From contig CM068839.1 of the NCBI GenBank assembly GCA_028554795.2, forward strand, positions 42,561,006 to 42,625,005: a DNA stretch of 64,000 nucleotides, in the 5' to 3' direction. Made by a program: the position numbers and the translations under genes. The notes under the pieces are model-generated. The model made no database searches. It was not told the DNA's origin and saw nothing but the letters and a program-made list of their open reading frames with translations. Of this stretch, positions 25,601-40,600 are shown one piece after another. Numbering within the stretch: position 1 is the first letter of the stretch; every line of letters begins with the position of its first letter. The DNA comes from Sinohyriopsis cumingii (lineage: Eukaryota > Mollusca > Bivalvia > Unionida > Unionidae).

Positions 25601-28600
25601 TCAGTCATTGTACCTCTTAAATAGCTCTTGTTCGTCCATCAGAGTGATACTGAATTTTGTCAATCCAAGTAAGGACTTATTCCAAACACTAAGCTAGGCA
25701 TCACACACATTCTTACACTTAGCTACTGTCCTATCCGAACTTTCAATTCTAGCAGCTTTAGCACTCTTCTTAATCTCATTACAAACTTCGTAAGTTTGCC
25801 GTTTAACCCCAAAATACTTATCCAGATTTATGAATGGCATTTTGTCTAAGTCTCAACATGTCTTGATTCTTGTGCACTGCATATTCCGATACATTTGGAA
25901 ATGAACACAATAACGAAAGCTAAAGTTGTTTATTTGATGTACTTTTATAAATGACCACATGTACATCTCTGGGTCTTTATGACTCTGAATTCAATCACTG
26001 TAAATATCAGTACATTTTCGCATCCGGCCGCCAGTCAAAGCCTTTGAAGTTGCTGCCCAGCTATTGCATCATGTTCTTTTTATGTACTCTTAAAATGGCA
26101 ACATGTATGTACATCAATGGGTCTTTCAGTCACTGAATTCTGTCATTGTAAATATCAGCACAGCTAACTGATCAACACATTTTCCCACAAAGCAGGTGGC
26201 TGAAGCAGGACTGGCAAGCCTTTGAATTTTGCCACACACCTATTACATGCATACGGAGGACTCCCGCCTCAGTGATTTTCTGCATCCCAGATAAAAAAAT
26301 TGGCGTTCAAATACGTGTAATTAAGTGTTTCCAAGTTCTCTGTACATACAACTCTGAAAATTTTTTTGACAATAAGGTATTGCTTAAATCCAATGTTAAA
26401 TACAGATATGCATAAAGGGAACTTGAGGGCATAATTCAAATAAGAGAACCAACACACACACATCATTTCTTGCTTTGCTTCCATTTCTCCCTGTTCAGCT
26501 CTCAATTTTCCCTATCCTGTTCACAAGGAGAAGTCACTTCTAAAATTTAAGTCTAGCTTGACCTCAGCATCCAAAACTCCATATAGACTGGATGTCCGTT
26601 TCATCAAATGTGGTTTGTGACAGCTTGCACTGTATTTAATTTACCCATACAGGGTTCATGATCAAGTAAAACAAAACTTTGCTTTGAACCAGACTGCTCT
26701 GTTCTATTTCCTGGAGTGAAGAAATGGTAGATCACTTTTTTTCAACTGACTTGGAGGAAGCAAATTCTGCATGACTAATTTTAATGTCTTTTTTAGAGAC
26801 TTGTGTGGTGGACACAAATAACTTGGCTTTATTTACTGAGAAAATTATTTTATAATATTATTGGTCTAGTTTAGTTTTTTGCATTTAATACCATTTTTCA
26901 GCACATGATAACTTGTACATGATGACCAGTATATTTAGTGGAGAAAGAAACAGTGACCCTTTGGAAGCTACTGGCAAGCTTTCTCGTGTAGCCATGTTCA
27001 TGAGATGAGATTCGAAACCATACATTCAGAAATGAGATGTCATTGATTTGCAGAGGTGAGTGCCTTAGACCACTCAGCCCACCTGTACCCCACCACCTTT
27101 ATAATAGGTCTAATAATGGATTTATATAATGATTTAATTATGATGAAATAAATAGCATGTGAAATTTTGAACAAATGAAATATGAATGTTTGTCTTTGAT
27201 AAGGAAATTGCCATGGACCATGGAAATGCATACTGTTTTGGTGCCATCTGTATGGATATTATAATTTGGTATGTGATTTGGATTTTTAATGTAGCTTTAA
27301 CAATTTTTCAGTCATTATTGCTACATTGTCTGCAGTGTGGCAGTTTAAAGTGATGTCTAGCACTGGGGGCATCATGCCGCAGACATGTAGCATGATGTCC
27401 CACCTTGTCACATTATCCTGTCACCAGGCCGACCAGTCCTAACACTAACCTCTTAATGCTGAGCGCCAATCGAGGCAGATGTTAGTACCATTTTTAGAAG
27501 TCTTTGGTATAACTTGGCCGGATATTGAACCCACAAACTCCTGCATCTAAGGTGGATGCTTTAGCCTCGTAGGCCACAGGAGTGGTTTATAATTCGGGAG
27601 TGCAGCTTCCTGCATTTTCAGTTATAGTGGGAATTTATATAAAAAAAATTAATTTAAACTGTCGAGATATATCTAACACATTGGTTAGGTGTTTTGTCTT
27701 CACCTCATCTGGACAGAGCCACAGAGGTTTCTATAAATTTGGACAGTGAAAAACCAAAAATTTGTTTTTAAAAAAGAATTTAATCAGAATAACTGTATAT
27801 GGCATATTCAGGATGATATGGGATTTAGGCATTGCTTGTTATGTAAAAAAAAACTACACTGACATGATAAACAATTGAATATTCAAGCCCAACATACTGA
27901 ATATTTATTTATCCAGTTAGTTATAAACAATTAACATGCACACATCTTTTAGGAAATTATTTGCTGACCCAAAGCACATTTTCTCCCTACACACACACAC
28001 ACACACACACACACACTTTTTAGGAAATTATTTGCTGACCTAAAGCAAAAATTCACCCTAAAACTTCAACTAGCTTGAACCCTGTCCAAAACATCACATA
28101 CAGAAGCATCATACACTTGCTTTTCCTTTACATTCTTTTATCCCTTGCTTTTGTCATTGAACCTTGTATGCAGTTAACATGTCAAAAATCAACATTCACA
28201 TATTTCTATTTTCTCCACAGGTAATATCGTTAGTAATGGTCGACTTGTTCATGATTCAGAAGGAGTGCAGAATGCTCATTTTGGAATAACAGCAGACGGA
28301 TACCTTTTCTTTGGGTATATTTGTTGTTTTACTTCTGTTGATGCCTCCATCTAATGTTGTATTATCAAATTTCTTCTCATCACTAATGCCTTTTTTAAGA
28401 GTTGTTATCCTCATAGGTATATATGCCAGGAGTAATCTATTGCATTTACCATTTTTTGTACACTTTTGCTTGTACAGTTGTAAAAGTTGCGAGGTTCATT
28501 TGTCTTGGGGTACTTGTCACCACTAGTATAGTAGCTTATAGTGACCTATTTTTTATGCATCATTGGCTATTTTTAGGTTTTTCATTTAGCTCGGTTTGCC

Positions 28601-31600
28601 AGAAACTTGCATGTGCAGTCATGAAACTTGATGGATGCAGTTGTTGTGGCAGATACTCATACAAATTGGTTATATCAACAGATTATTATATATGTACTGT
28701 ATGTAGTCACTTACAAGGGGAATCTAACTGCACGCAGCATAGACCCTAAGCTGACATCACATAATGTACCAACAGATCAGGGTTTATGTTTGCTCTGCTG
28801 ATTACTCCTAACATACTGCATGGATCCAGATCTTAGTTTTAGTGCTGAAAGCCGAAGTTCAAAACCTGACCCAAAGATTATATCATATCCTTACTCTGAA
28901 ACTTGGACTCTGCTCAAAATCCTGATGTCTGTTTGGTCAAAGGTGAACCAAACATCACAGTTTTGTTTGCATCTGAGTTTGAGAATTTTATAATGAGGGA
29001 GGACATGTATTTTAGGTTGCATGATTGTTAATTTACACTTATTTATCAGTAATTGCACAAAAAATCAACCAAATGAATGAACAAATCATGCATAATATTT
29101 GCAACCCCTAACTTTGTTTTCTTCTTTAAATCTGCTATATATTTAGAACAGTATTCCAATTTTTCGAAGCCTCCATGGGTTTGGGTATGCAGAATAAACT
29201 ATGTACTCTCTTATATGTCATAAGAAGTGATTCATGGAGGCTGAAGCCTGGTGGCTCATGGTTAGCATGCTGGATTTGTGACCAAAGCGGTGCAGGTTCA
29301 AATTGTATCATCTGATCGGTCCAAGTTGGGGATGTCCTTGGACAACACAATTTTCTCCACTTGCCTTGGCATTAAATCCTTTTTATTATTCTGGTCTGTA
29401 AAACACCGAACCAGCAACCAAAAAATTCATTTTACAGAGCAGTCTCAAAGTTCTCAGTAGATTTCAAAATTTAAGTGTCATTTGGCCTTTGACACCAAAG
29501 TCTGGAAAGTTATAATGAAAATTTTATGGTTTATTTTGAGTCATGAGCTCATAGCTGGGGTTGCTCATTATGCATGGAGAAAACTGAAACATAAGATTTG
29601 TTCCAAATTAAATTCTCCACTTCATGCTAACTTTCTGTTTCTTGGAGTCTGAGGGTCATAATGGTTAATACCGGCAGGTCATTTATGAGTCTGAGACAAA
29701 AAGGTAATACACTTTCTTTGAGCGATTGTAATTTATTAATATGAGCCAGTCTATGAGACTTAAGTCTTTTAATATGAGCCAGTCTAAGAGACTTAAGTCT
29801 TTTAATATGAGCCAAAGACTTAAGTCTTTTAATATGAGCCAGTCTAAGAGACTTTAAGTGAAATGAAAGAGGTGTATTCAGTGTAAAGATTTTTTTTTAA
29901 TAGAAGCTAGAAGCATTTTGGTGTCCTTCACAGGATTACAGGCTGGTGACCACTGATGACATTAATTGTGATTATTATGTGTAACACTTAGCTGGCTCTT
30001 CATAGATTTCTCCTTGAATCAGTTTATTTTGCAAAGAGTGGAGAATGTCTTTGTATTATTAGAATGTGACAATGATGAAACAACCACGCAAGAAAGTTCA
30101 CACTACAGATTTCCTATGGATGTGTGTGTAAGTTTGCTGATTGCTCTTGTTTACTCCTCCAGTCTAAGGTTATTTTGACTAGAAAGTTTCTGAGTTGGAC
30201 ATTAGCCAGAGGTTTTTATTTTATTTTTTTCTTATCATTCTAACAAAGCTTATGTTTTGATATTTTGACCCAAGTTGAACTATAACATATATCATCTGCC
30301 ATAAAATATTCCTTGAAAAACATCTTTAACAATGCAATAACAAACGATTTTAAAAAAATCAAAATACCAACTCCAGTGTTTCTGCTGAAATAAATATTTG
30401 ATTGATATCTCATTTTTATCTCACCCCTGCCAAAAGTCAGCCAATTTTTTTATAAGGACTTGAAAGCCATTACCAGCTTAGATCCCTTTTTGACTTATAA
30501 TACCCTTGTAAAACATCTCATAGTCAGCCTTAAGCTCTAAAGATTACAACAGAAAGGTAATCGATAAGCAGTTTACTGTGTACACAGGTTAACCTTAAGC
30601 TGATTACTCAGCCACACATTATTTCACCTGTATAAGATTTCCAGTCCTCACAGGTTTCTGTAATGTGGGGATATAATGCACAGATATCTTAATTTTTTTA
30701 CTTAAAATAATAATAATAATGAGAAGAAGAATGTTTTACTTTTCAAAAGTAGTAAGGTAGATGCAGCTTTAAACAATATGCTTAGTAGACAAATTTTGAT
30801 ATGATATTTTTATTTTACTGCCAGTAGAGTCACATGTAATTGTGAGGGGGAGGGAGATAAGTGAATAATACTGCAGAAGGATTTAGTTTTAGAATAAAGC
30901 CTGATTTATGGTGAAATTTGCTTTAAATTAAATTTACAGTGTCAAGATAATTTAACTTTTTGATTTTTCACAAAATCATAATATTGTGAGAATTTTATGA
31001 CAAATATTTCACTTAATTTTAAATGTAATTTTAATTTTGCATAAAATCTCAACATTTGTATGTCTTTCACAGGTACCTATCAGAGATTGACCTGGTGGCT
31101 CAGGATTTTCTCCAGCTGGTGGGTGGAGTTATATGGATACTCCGAGATGGAGAAGTCTACATTGATGAGAGTTTAAAAATTGAATGCTCTGAGACTGAGG
31201 AAACAGGAACCTTGGAGAACTTTGCCTCTGTTTTATCAGCCCGTACCATTGTTGGCCATGACAGCGCCGGGCGTTTAATCATTGCTCAGGTGGATGGAAA
31301 AACTTTTAAACTTGGGTTGGTATTTAATATGCTGAAAAAATGCAACGAGAGAAATCACTGAATTATTATTTTTTTTCCCAGTGTTGTTAAGTTCCACCTG
31401 AAGGCCAGATTTTGCTCAGTTTTCTTTGGCATAAAGTGGCTGATATTACAGTGATCCCTTATTAAAACTGCTGTTCCCTATTACAGTATTTAAGATCATT
31501 ATTTGTGTTTGTGAGCTGCTTGACAAATTTTGGTGAGATTTCAGAACTATATGCCTGGCTGTAAATTAAGGTTGGAATTCCTGAAAATTTGCATAAAAAA

Positions 31601-34600
31601 TCTCGGGAAATGTTTGTTTTTAATTCAGTAACCCTGCATGCTACATTTATGCATCATGAGATTGTACCCTACTTCCATGCTCTGTACCCACAATATCATG
31701 TACGATACACCAGATGGGTGGCATTGCAGAAATGTAGAGTTTTTTACTCGCATTACAAGATATAGTGGGCAAAATGTAATTTTTATGAAGAAAATTTTTT
31801 TTTAGGCCAAAACTTACCAGTTGCCAGAACTGTAGTTTGGGTCTGGATTTTAGACTATTTGGCTTGAGATCTAAAGCAGACTGATCTGAACTGCACACAG
31901 ACAGGTGAACCTATGCAAAGGGTTGGAGAAGTTTCATTAAAAATGGTCCAGGACAAAAATTTCAACTTTTCTGCACATGTGTGAACAAAATAGCCAATCC
32001 AAAATAGCATCCTTTATAAAACTAGGCATCAAGCTAAACAAAAATCTATCAGAAGCAGATGCATTTGGATGTATTCAGAAGAATCCAACACACACACATA
32101 CTCCTAATTAACAGTGATGAAGATCTGCCATCCACTATGACTACCGTGGTGGCCATCTTGAAAATCTTATCTTGACTTTTCCAATAATTAAAAGTTATAT
32201 TCTTATGGGGTTTTCAACAGAAGACTTCTTTTGATGTCTAGTTGGTCCTGTGTGGGTTTCCAATCTGATGTCTAATATGGCCTTCCTGAAAATCATGCGG
32301 TCACTATACCTGTCATATCAGCATTGGGTTTTCACACACAGCCTATCTGGTGTCCAGCATGGCCACCATGACCGTTATCTTGAAAATCTTGGTATTGCTA
32401 CTCCTTCTGAACAGAACGTTATATTGATATTGGGTTTTCACCCAAAGATTTCATATGATGTCCAGTTGGTCCTGTATAAAAATGGTGCTGATCTGATGGC
32501 TAGTTTGACTGCCACAGTGACCATCTTGAACCTGCCTTTTAACCATTTCACTTCATTATATTATGTGTTAAATAGATACTTGATTGACATTTGATCATTG
32601 AACCACATGCGTCTCATTCTGTCTCAGAAATAACGGAATATCATAGTCTTAGTCATAAAAATGCATTATTTGTAAATGATTACAATACAGGCATCTAGAT
32701 GACCAAGATTGTCCAGATCCATAACCTCTGTTTGTTATTAAAATATGTTGTAATGTTTGGCTGAACCAGTAAATTATTAAGAATAGATGAAAATGTCATG
32801 AGTGAAAGGGAGGATTCTGTGCTGTACAAGGAGGGCATCTGATCATAAAAGCATGTGTGCCAAATGAAATAAATAATGTAGCAAATGAAGATAAAAGATC
32901 ACTATATCTGATTTTAGACTTACTACATAAAGATGGCTTCCTGAATAGAGTGCACTTATTGCCAAAGAATTATCAGACAGTTTAATTGGATGATTGGCTT
33001 TGGCATTAATCAAAAGCACATCAGTGGAAAAGATAAGAAGACAAGATGAAACTGAAGTAAAACCTCTTCTGCATCTCTTTTCACAGCAGTGTAGCCTCAT
33101 CAGTATAGTTAGATGATTGCTGACTCAAACTACATTCCTGGTACATTGCAGTAGATGCTAACAATTAAATGTGTTTTTATTTCCTTGCATAAACAAAAAA
33201 AGTTTGTATAATTGTGCAGTAGGATGAAATGATTAATCAATGCAGCATATGTATCAGAAATTCTGCTCTATTGATATGTTTATTACATATATTAATACAA
33301 GATGTAAAGACTCGATACAAAATGATACTTATTCTAGACAAGTTATTTTAATGTTCAGCAATCATGGCACTCAATTCTGTAAGTAAAAAGCAAAATATTG
33401 ACAGTCTAGTTTTGCTTGCAGTCTGCATACTGGAAATATGACGAGTACATCAATACATCTGAAATGGCCCAACTGCACCATCAACGGTCCTTATAATGAC
33501 CCCATCACACCATTGGCAGTCCTTATAATGGTCCCATTGAACCATTGGTGTTCCTTATAATGGTCCCATTGCACCATTAATGGTCCTTTTAATGGCCTCA
33601 TTGCACCATTAATGGTCCTTTTAATGGCCCCATCATGCCATTGATGGTCCTTTTAATGGCCTCATTGCACCATTAATGGTCCTTTTAATGGCCTCATTGC
33701 ACTATTAATGGTCCTTTTAATGGCCCCATCATGCCATTGATGGTCCTTATAAAGATGACAAGAGCTTCAGGTTGATACACGTATTGCTGATGGTACACAT
33801 TATGGGTTGTGTATTGTAATACATCTTGATGCATGACGCAGGCTTGAGATTTCACCTCTATTTGTGACTCTTTTGTTGTTGGGTTAGTTTTGATGGGGGG
33901 GGGGGCAAATGAGCCCTTTTTTGATATGGTGTGAGCCCACTTTTTGATCTGGAAGGGACCTTGGGTTTCACACTTTCTATTTTTGGAACAAAAACTACTG
34001 TAAGGATAGTCCTGTGGAACAGCTGTCAGTATAAAGCTTTCTCACCTTTAATGCAGTTTGCTCTGAGATTTATAAAGTGGATGAACTGTACTGTATGTGT
34101 AACCAACATTACCATGTCCCAAGCAGTAGCTGGTATCCATTTTTCAGGGTTTTTTTTGTTTTTATTGTTTTCTTCAATTTATCTGCTTAAGCATGGATAA
34201 ACATAGGTTTCACTTTTTTCCTGATAGCAATGATTGCAGCATTGACAACAGTAATGGTATCACAGTGATTTTTTATTAGAATTTTGTGTACAATGCACAT
34301 GTGTTTATTTAGCAGTTATGAGTATTACAAATAATTTTAAATATGAAGTCAAGTGCAATAATCAAATACAGTTGTGTCAAGTCCATTCTTTTCTTATTTA
34401 ACAAGTGCAGTGCTGGAAAAATTCCATGTGTAGCAAGGCAGGCCAAGTCCAAAATTTCACTGGGCAGGTAGTTTTCTGATATTGGCCCAAAATTCAATAA
34501 CAGTATGAGATACTATTTATGAGATACTATTTAGGATTTTGTGCATTGCCATGAAAATCTCAGTTTTACAGGCAAAGTTTAGTTTCTATTTATCTAGATT

Positions 34601-37600
34601 TGCAGTAGATAATGCATCTAGTTCAAAAGTCATCTCATTTTCTTCTCTCTTTGTTCCTTTTAGAGCTACTCTTTATTCTGCTGCCAAAATTCTTAAGGAC
34701 TATGGGGTGGTAAATGCTATAAACCTGGATGGAGGTGGATCAGCAACGTACATTATCAATGATACTCTAGTTAATTACCCGTCTGATACATGGTAAGTTA
34801 CTCTTGTTGAATAATGTCTTTCTGATATATGGCAAGTCACTCTTGTTGAATAATGTCAGTCTGATATAGTTTAAGTTATTCTCATTGAAATACATGGTTA
34901 GCTACTCTCATTAAATAATGTCAGTTTGATACATGTCAAGTCACTCTTGTTGAATAATGTCAGTCTGATATATTGCAAGTTATTCTCATTAAAATATATG
35001 GCAAGTCACTCTTGTTAAATAATGTCAATCTGATACATGTGCAGTCAGTTTTATTGAATAATGTCAGACTGATATACATCAAGTCACTCTTGTTGAATAA
35101 TGTCAGACTGATACATGTCAGGTCACTTTTGTTGAATAATGATTGACTGAGACATATCAAGTCACTCTTGTTGAATAATATCAGTCTGATACATGACAAG
35201 TCATGCTTATTGAATAATGTGTCTGATACATGTCAGGTCACTCTTGTTGAATGTCGGACTGATACATGACAAGTCACTCTTGTTGAATAATGTGTCTGAT
35301 ACATGTCAGGTTGCTCTTGCTGAATAAAGTCAGTCTGATGCATGTCAGGTCACTCTTCTTGAATAATATCAGACTGATACATGCCAGGCCACTCTTGTTG
35401 AATAATGTCAGTCTGATACATATCAGGTCATTCTTGTTGAATAATGTCAGTCTGATACATGTCAAGTTGCTCTTGTTGAATAATGTCAGTCTGATAATGT
35501 CAAGTCACTCTTGTTGAATAATGTGTCTGATACATGTCACGTCACTCTTCTTGAATAATGTCAGACTGATACATGCCAGGTCACTTGTTGAGTAATGTCA
35601 GTCTGATATATGTCAAGTCACTCTTGTTGAATAATGTCAGTCTGATACATATGAGGTCACTCTTGTTGAATAATGTCAGACTGATATATGGCAAGTCACT
35701 CTTGTTAAATAATGTCAGTCTGATATATTGTAAGTTACTCATTAAAATATGTAAGCTACTCTCGTTAAATAATGTCAGTTTGATACATGGTAAGTCACTC
35801 TTGTTAAATAACATCAGTTTGATACACGTCAAGTCACTCTTGTTGAATAATGTCAGTCTGATACATGGTAAGTCAGTCTTGTTGAATAATGTCAGTTGAT
35901 TTTGTGTTAAGCCACTCTTTTCAGTCCAGTGTGGTATGTCACTCTTGCCAAATAATGTCAGTCTGATATGTGATAAGTCACTCTTGTTAAATAATGTCAG
36001 TTTGATATATGATAAGTTACTATAGTTAATGTCAGTCTGATACATGATGATTCACTCATAATGCCAGTCACAAAATGTTTGTTAGCATTTAATTGTTACA
36101 ATTTTCTCAAGTGTGTGTGTGTGTGTGTGTGTTTGATTATGATTTTTAAGGTAGCTTTAACAGTTTTTCAGTCATATCGCTATGATGTCTGCATTGTAGC
36201 AGTTTATAGTGATGTCTAGCACTGGGGCATCATGCCACAGACATGTAGCATGATATCCTACCCAGTCACATTATCCTGACACCAGGCTGACCAGTCCTAA
36301 CTCTAACCTCTTAATGCTGAGCGTCTAGCAAGGCAGCTGTTGGTACCATTTTTGTAAATCTTTTGTATGACTTAGCCAGGGATCAAACCCACGACCTTCC
36401 ACTTCCAGGGCAGATGCTCTAACCACTAGGCAACTGGAGCGGCCCATCATTTTTCTCAAGGAAATGACTTTGCCAAAACATGTTTAACAGTAAAGACTGT
36501 AAAACATAAGTGTAAACATAAATGTTTATATGCATTTAATTTTCTGAGATTATCAAGGAAAATGAGTTTGCCAGAATCTTTTTTTCAGTAAAGTTTTTAA
36601 AGTTTGATAGCATATTCATCTAACTGAACAAGATTTACATCAAGAATATGAACCAATCACTTGAGTAACAGAAATTTAATAACTAAAAAATAGTATGATA
36701 TACTGTACCATATTTTATATAAGCACAAGCCAGACTGAAAAGGATTGATCCAATTTGTTTTTATACAGTACATCAGCCAGGTCTAAGGTGCTTTCATTTT
36801 GTTGCTTGTTATCTACCAGCAATTCCAGCAGACTGTTTATCAAATGCTTGTATGACAGGAAACCTGGATTCAGCCCATTCTGACTTGTACCCCATCTTCT
36901 TTCTCCTTTGAATAGTTCCCTAGTCACATTACATTAGGATTATTAGCCTGCACCCACACAAATCCAGCCCTACTAAAAGACAAAAATTGTCTTTTCTGAT
37001 CTGTTTCAAATAGACAAATGGCAATAACTGTTGTCCATATCGTCCCCTTGGCATCACCAGTTTTTAGCTTTACTGATCACATTGTACAGTTTATCCTCTG
37101 ATTATCCAAGCCATTTTTGTGTTCTAATTGAGTTGTACAATGTTCGTCTTGGATGTATTGTGTGGATTAATCATTTTGCTGCAGGTTTCATACTTTCTTT
37201 ATATAATTTCTGCCAGATTTGAATGATTTTGTTACCTTTAGGGACTTTGTCCTTTCAAGACCTCAACACACCACACTGTCATTGACCTCTGCAAGGTAAT
37301 TACAAGCTAATTACAAGTTAGCATGATTTTGACTTTTTACACTGGCTTCATTTGTAAAGGAGTTAGTTTAAGTGAGTTATAAACATGCTGCATTGTTAAT
37401 TTATGCTTTGTTTTTTCCTTTTTGTGTAATTTCAGTTGAACAGTCAACTAAATACTTGAAATGCATAAGTTCAAGGCAGTTTCGAATATGACACTGATTT
37501 TTTTATTTTCTTCATTAGTAATTGGGAATATATTTATATTAGTCAGTTAGTAACCTGATGAATTACTCATTTTTACTGTGCTTTCTGTTCCTGTTTCATT

Positions 37601-40600
37601 TCAACAGAATGTAATTTAAATGCCATCTATGCAACTTCAGCGCATGGAAGTCTACGATGACTCTTGTTTTGTTTATACAAAGTATACAACTTCTGTGATA
37701 TGCAGCATTTGTAATACGTGGTCAGAAGAAATCTGGGCTAACGTATTAGCTAGTTAGTCACATGCTGATTTGCTAATCTATGCTTTGTTTTCTCTTCTTG
37801 TGTTGTTTCAGGAGATATGTTTACTAAATGCATGAAATGCATGTTCAGAGCAATAGTCCATCTGACATTAAAGTTCAGGAAAGATAGAATAAGTCAAGGA
37901 TGACAACCAGTGATTTGTTTTTGTGTGATTCTGACTCATTGGGGGACATTTCCCCAATTTTAGGCAGCCCAGTGGGCATAAGTCCTCTCAAATGTCCGAG
38001 CATGGCCTTTGGGTTCGTAAGTCAGGGCACATGAGGATCATGATGGATCAATTGCACTGACTATCCAGCCAGCCATCTGTCATCGACCATACAGCTGTCA
38101 CTGACTGTCTAGCACAGGAGACCTTTTGAGAAGACAGTCCAGCCAACTAGTTTGTTGCTTGCATTTCTGAATCTATATGGGTGTTTCCCAATTTTAGGCA
38201 TCCCAGAGAGAGTAAGTCACCTTGCATGTCCGAGCATGGTGTCCAGGCCTTTAAGTCAGGGTACATGGAGTTTGTACCAGATCCATTGGATCCAGTGCAT
38301 AATAAAACGACACTGGCTGGCTGTTCCAACATGGGGACCTTTCTCTGAATCATCAAGCCAGCTGTGATTTACAGGGATCTGTGTGTCTAACCGTTCCATC
38401 GGCAACATGCTTTTTCTGTGACGGAGATTTCAGTGAGAAATCTGTCTTTCCAGCCAGGCCCTTGGAGTGGCCAGAACTGGTGATAGCCGGACCGTCTTCT
38501 GTACCACCAGCTTCCAGTCCAACCACTTGCTGCACAAACCAGCTGGCAGTCCCAGCAGTGCTGGACTTCCATGTTCACTGCTTGTCCACAAGAGCTATTT
38601 ACATTTTCATAGGGATGGAGTTGAGTTTTCATGCCACCTGGTATGTCTTCTCAAGAGCTGCAAGTAGACCCTGATTGGGCCTCAACACAGAGTGAGTGCA
38701 GCAAAACTTTAAAATCCACCGTCTTTAAAATTTTGCTCAAATCTGACCATGGAACAGACTGAACATTAGCTTTCAAGCTGTTGGCTTCTTCAGAATGGCT
38801 TCTAGCCCATACCACTACTCTAAAGAATCAGTAGATCTCAGCAAGGAGGAAGATATGCCATTCTTCTGGTTTCTTCCCCAGTATGATAGATTTAAGGTGA
38901 CATACACCTTCAGTACTGATCTCCCGGCACTTGAGAAGAATATAGCAGAATATAGTCCACTCATCTGTTTTATAAAGCAGAAAAATGTGCTCCATGCAAC
39001 ATCAGAGCTGGTTCGGGATATCATTGCACATTCTTTAACTTTGGATTTGGCCTCCTTGGTACTTTTAAACTCAACAGAGACACCCAGCAATAGCCACACT
39101 TGGGAGATGACAGCAAGGGCTGCTCATCATTCCATGTTACAACATGTCTTTAATCCACATCACTCAAACCTTGTCATACCCACCTTTTCTGGACAACCCT
39201 GTTTGGGTTACCATTTCTTTGGAGGAAGACTAGAGGAAGTTTGGAAGCAGACAGCTCAGGAGCTGACCCTCCACCTCTCTGCTGAACACAAATGGGTAAG
39301 TGGAACCAATCAACCCCCACCAGTGTGAAGAGATGTTAAGCAGCCTCAGGACAGGGGATCTTCTCAGGCACATTTGCACTATTATTGATCCATAGGAAGA
39401 AGTCATACATAGGGAGTAAGAAACCAGATTTTGAGCTTACTGAATCTCTCTTTCCTCAGAATGGGGAGGGGGTGATCCAGGTCATTCAGAGGGGCTTTGG
39501 GTTCATTCATCAGCAAAACCCTCCCCTCTCTTCTTTTCCTCTTCACGAACGCACCCTCAGATCAGGAGAATGCCTTTCTACAACAGAAGTTATTGTTGCT
39601 CATTTTTTTTAAAAAACAGGCGGTGGAGCTTGTGCAAAGTCCACAATCCTCTGGGATTTATTCAAGGCTGTTTCTTTATTGGAAAGCAAACAGCAAGTTG
39701 AGACCCATCATTGGCTTGAGGTGCTTGATTGATTGATTGATATTATTTTAACGGTGCACCAGCACTGTTAGGCTATTTAGCACCATGCAAAATGTTATAT
39801 ATACAATCTTTTAAAAATTATTAAAAGTCTCATATCAACCAGCGATATCAAAACCAAATAGGTGAAATTAAAACTATAAGATGGTAATGGTGAAAGGCTT
39901 GAGGTGCCTCACCAAGTTCATTGTGCTCGAATATTAAAGATGGTGACACCAAGTTCAATCCGCCTCTCCATTCAATGGGACAAGTATGCCGTTAGTCTCA
40001 ATCTTACCAACACATTTTCACATCCCTTTCCACCCATATCATGAACATTTTCTCCATTTTGCTTACTGCAACACAGTTTATCAATTCAGAATTCTCCATT
40101 TGGCCCCAACATCAGCCATTGGGCTTCTACAAAGATTATGGATTACATCATCACCCTGTTCCAATTGACGTCATCTACAATGACAGCAGTAATACCTGGA
40201 CGTCATCCTCCAGAAACTTATGGTAAGTTCTGTTCAGCCCCAAGGTAGGAACAATCTCCTCTCTCATTTAGATCATCCAGGCTTTCTAGTGAATTGGGAA
40301 AGTCAGACTTACTTCCATCCCAAAATTTTGTCCATCTGGACATGGAATTTTTAACCAACTGGAATCTGATACAACTTCCTTCTGTTCACATAATCATTAT
40401 CATCAAACTCGTCGAGTGAGTTTCCAACAGGACATGGATTTGAGCAAGAGAGTTTTTGCAACTCCTTGGTTAATCCTGCTCTGCCTCTTTTTTATGCAGA
40501 CATTGTAAGCAGTCATTATGACACCCAACATTCGATCATTCCTGCATCGGTGGTGCAACCCAGGTTAGCTGACCATGGGAATCCCACTGGAGAAGCCCCA

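Noticed and set aside
28423..28749. Cysteine-rich 108-codon frame in NAGPA intron 3
   Set aside because: No domain, no splice context and unusual composition typical of chance frames. It overlaps another chance frame.
34960..36045. Long open frames with repeated LTLFNKSDL-type peptides on the minus strand and similar ones on the plus strand
   Set aside because: They are translations of the 39 bp minisatellite in NAGPA intron 5. The period divisible by three keeps the frames open.
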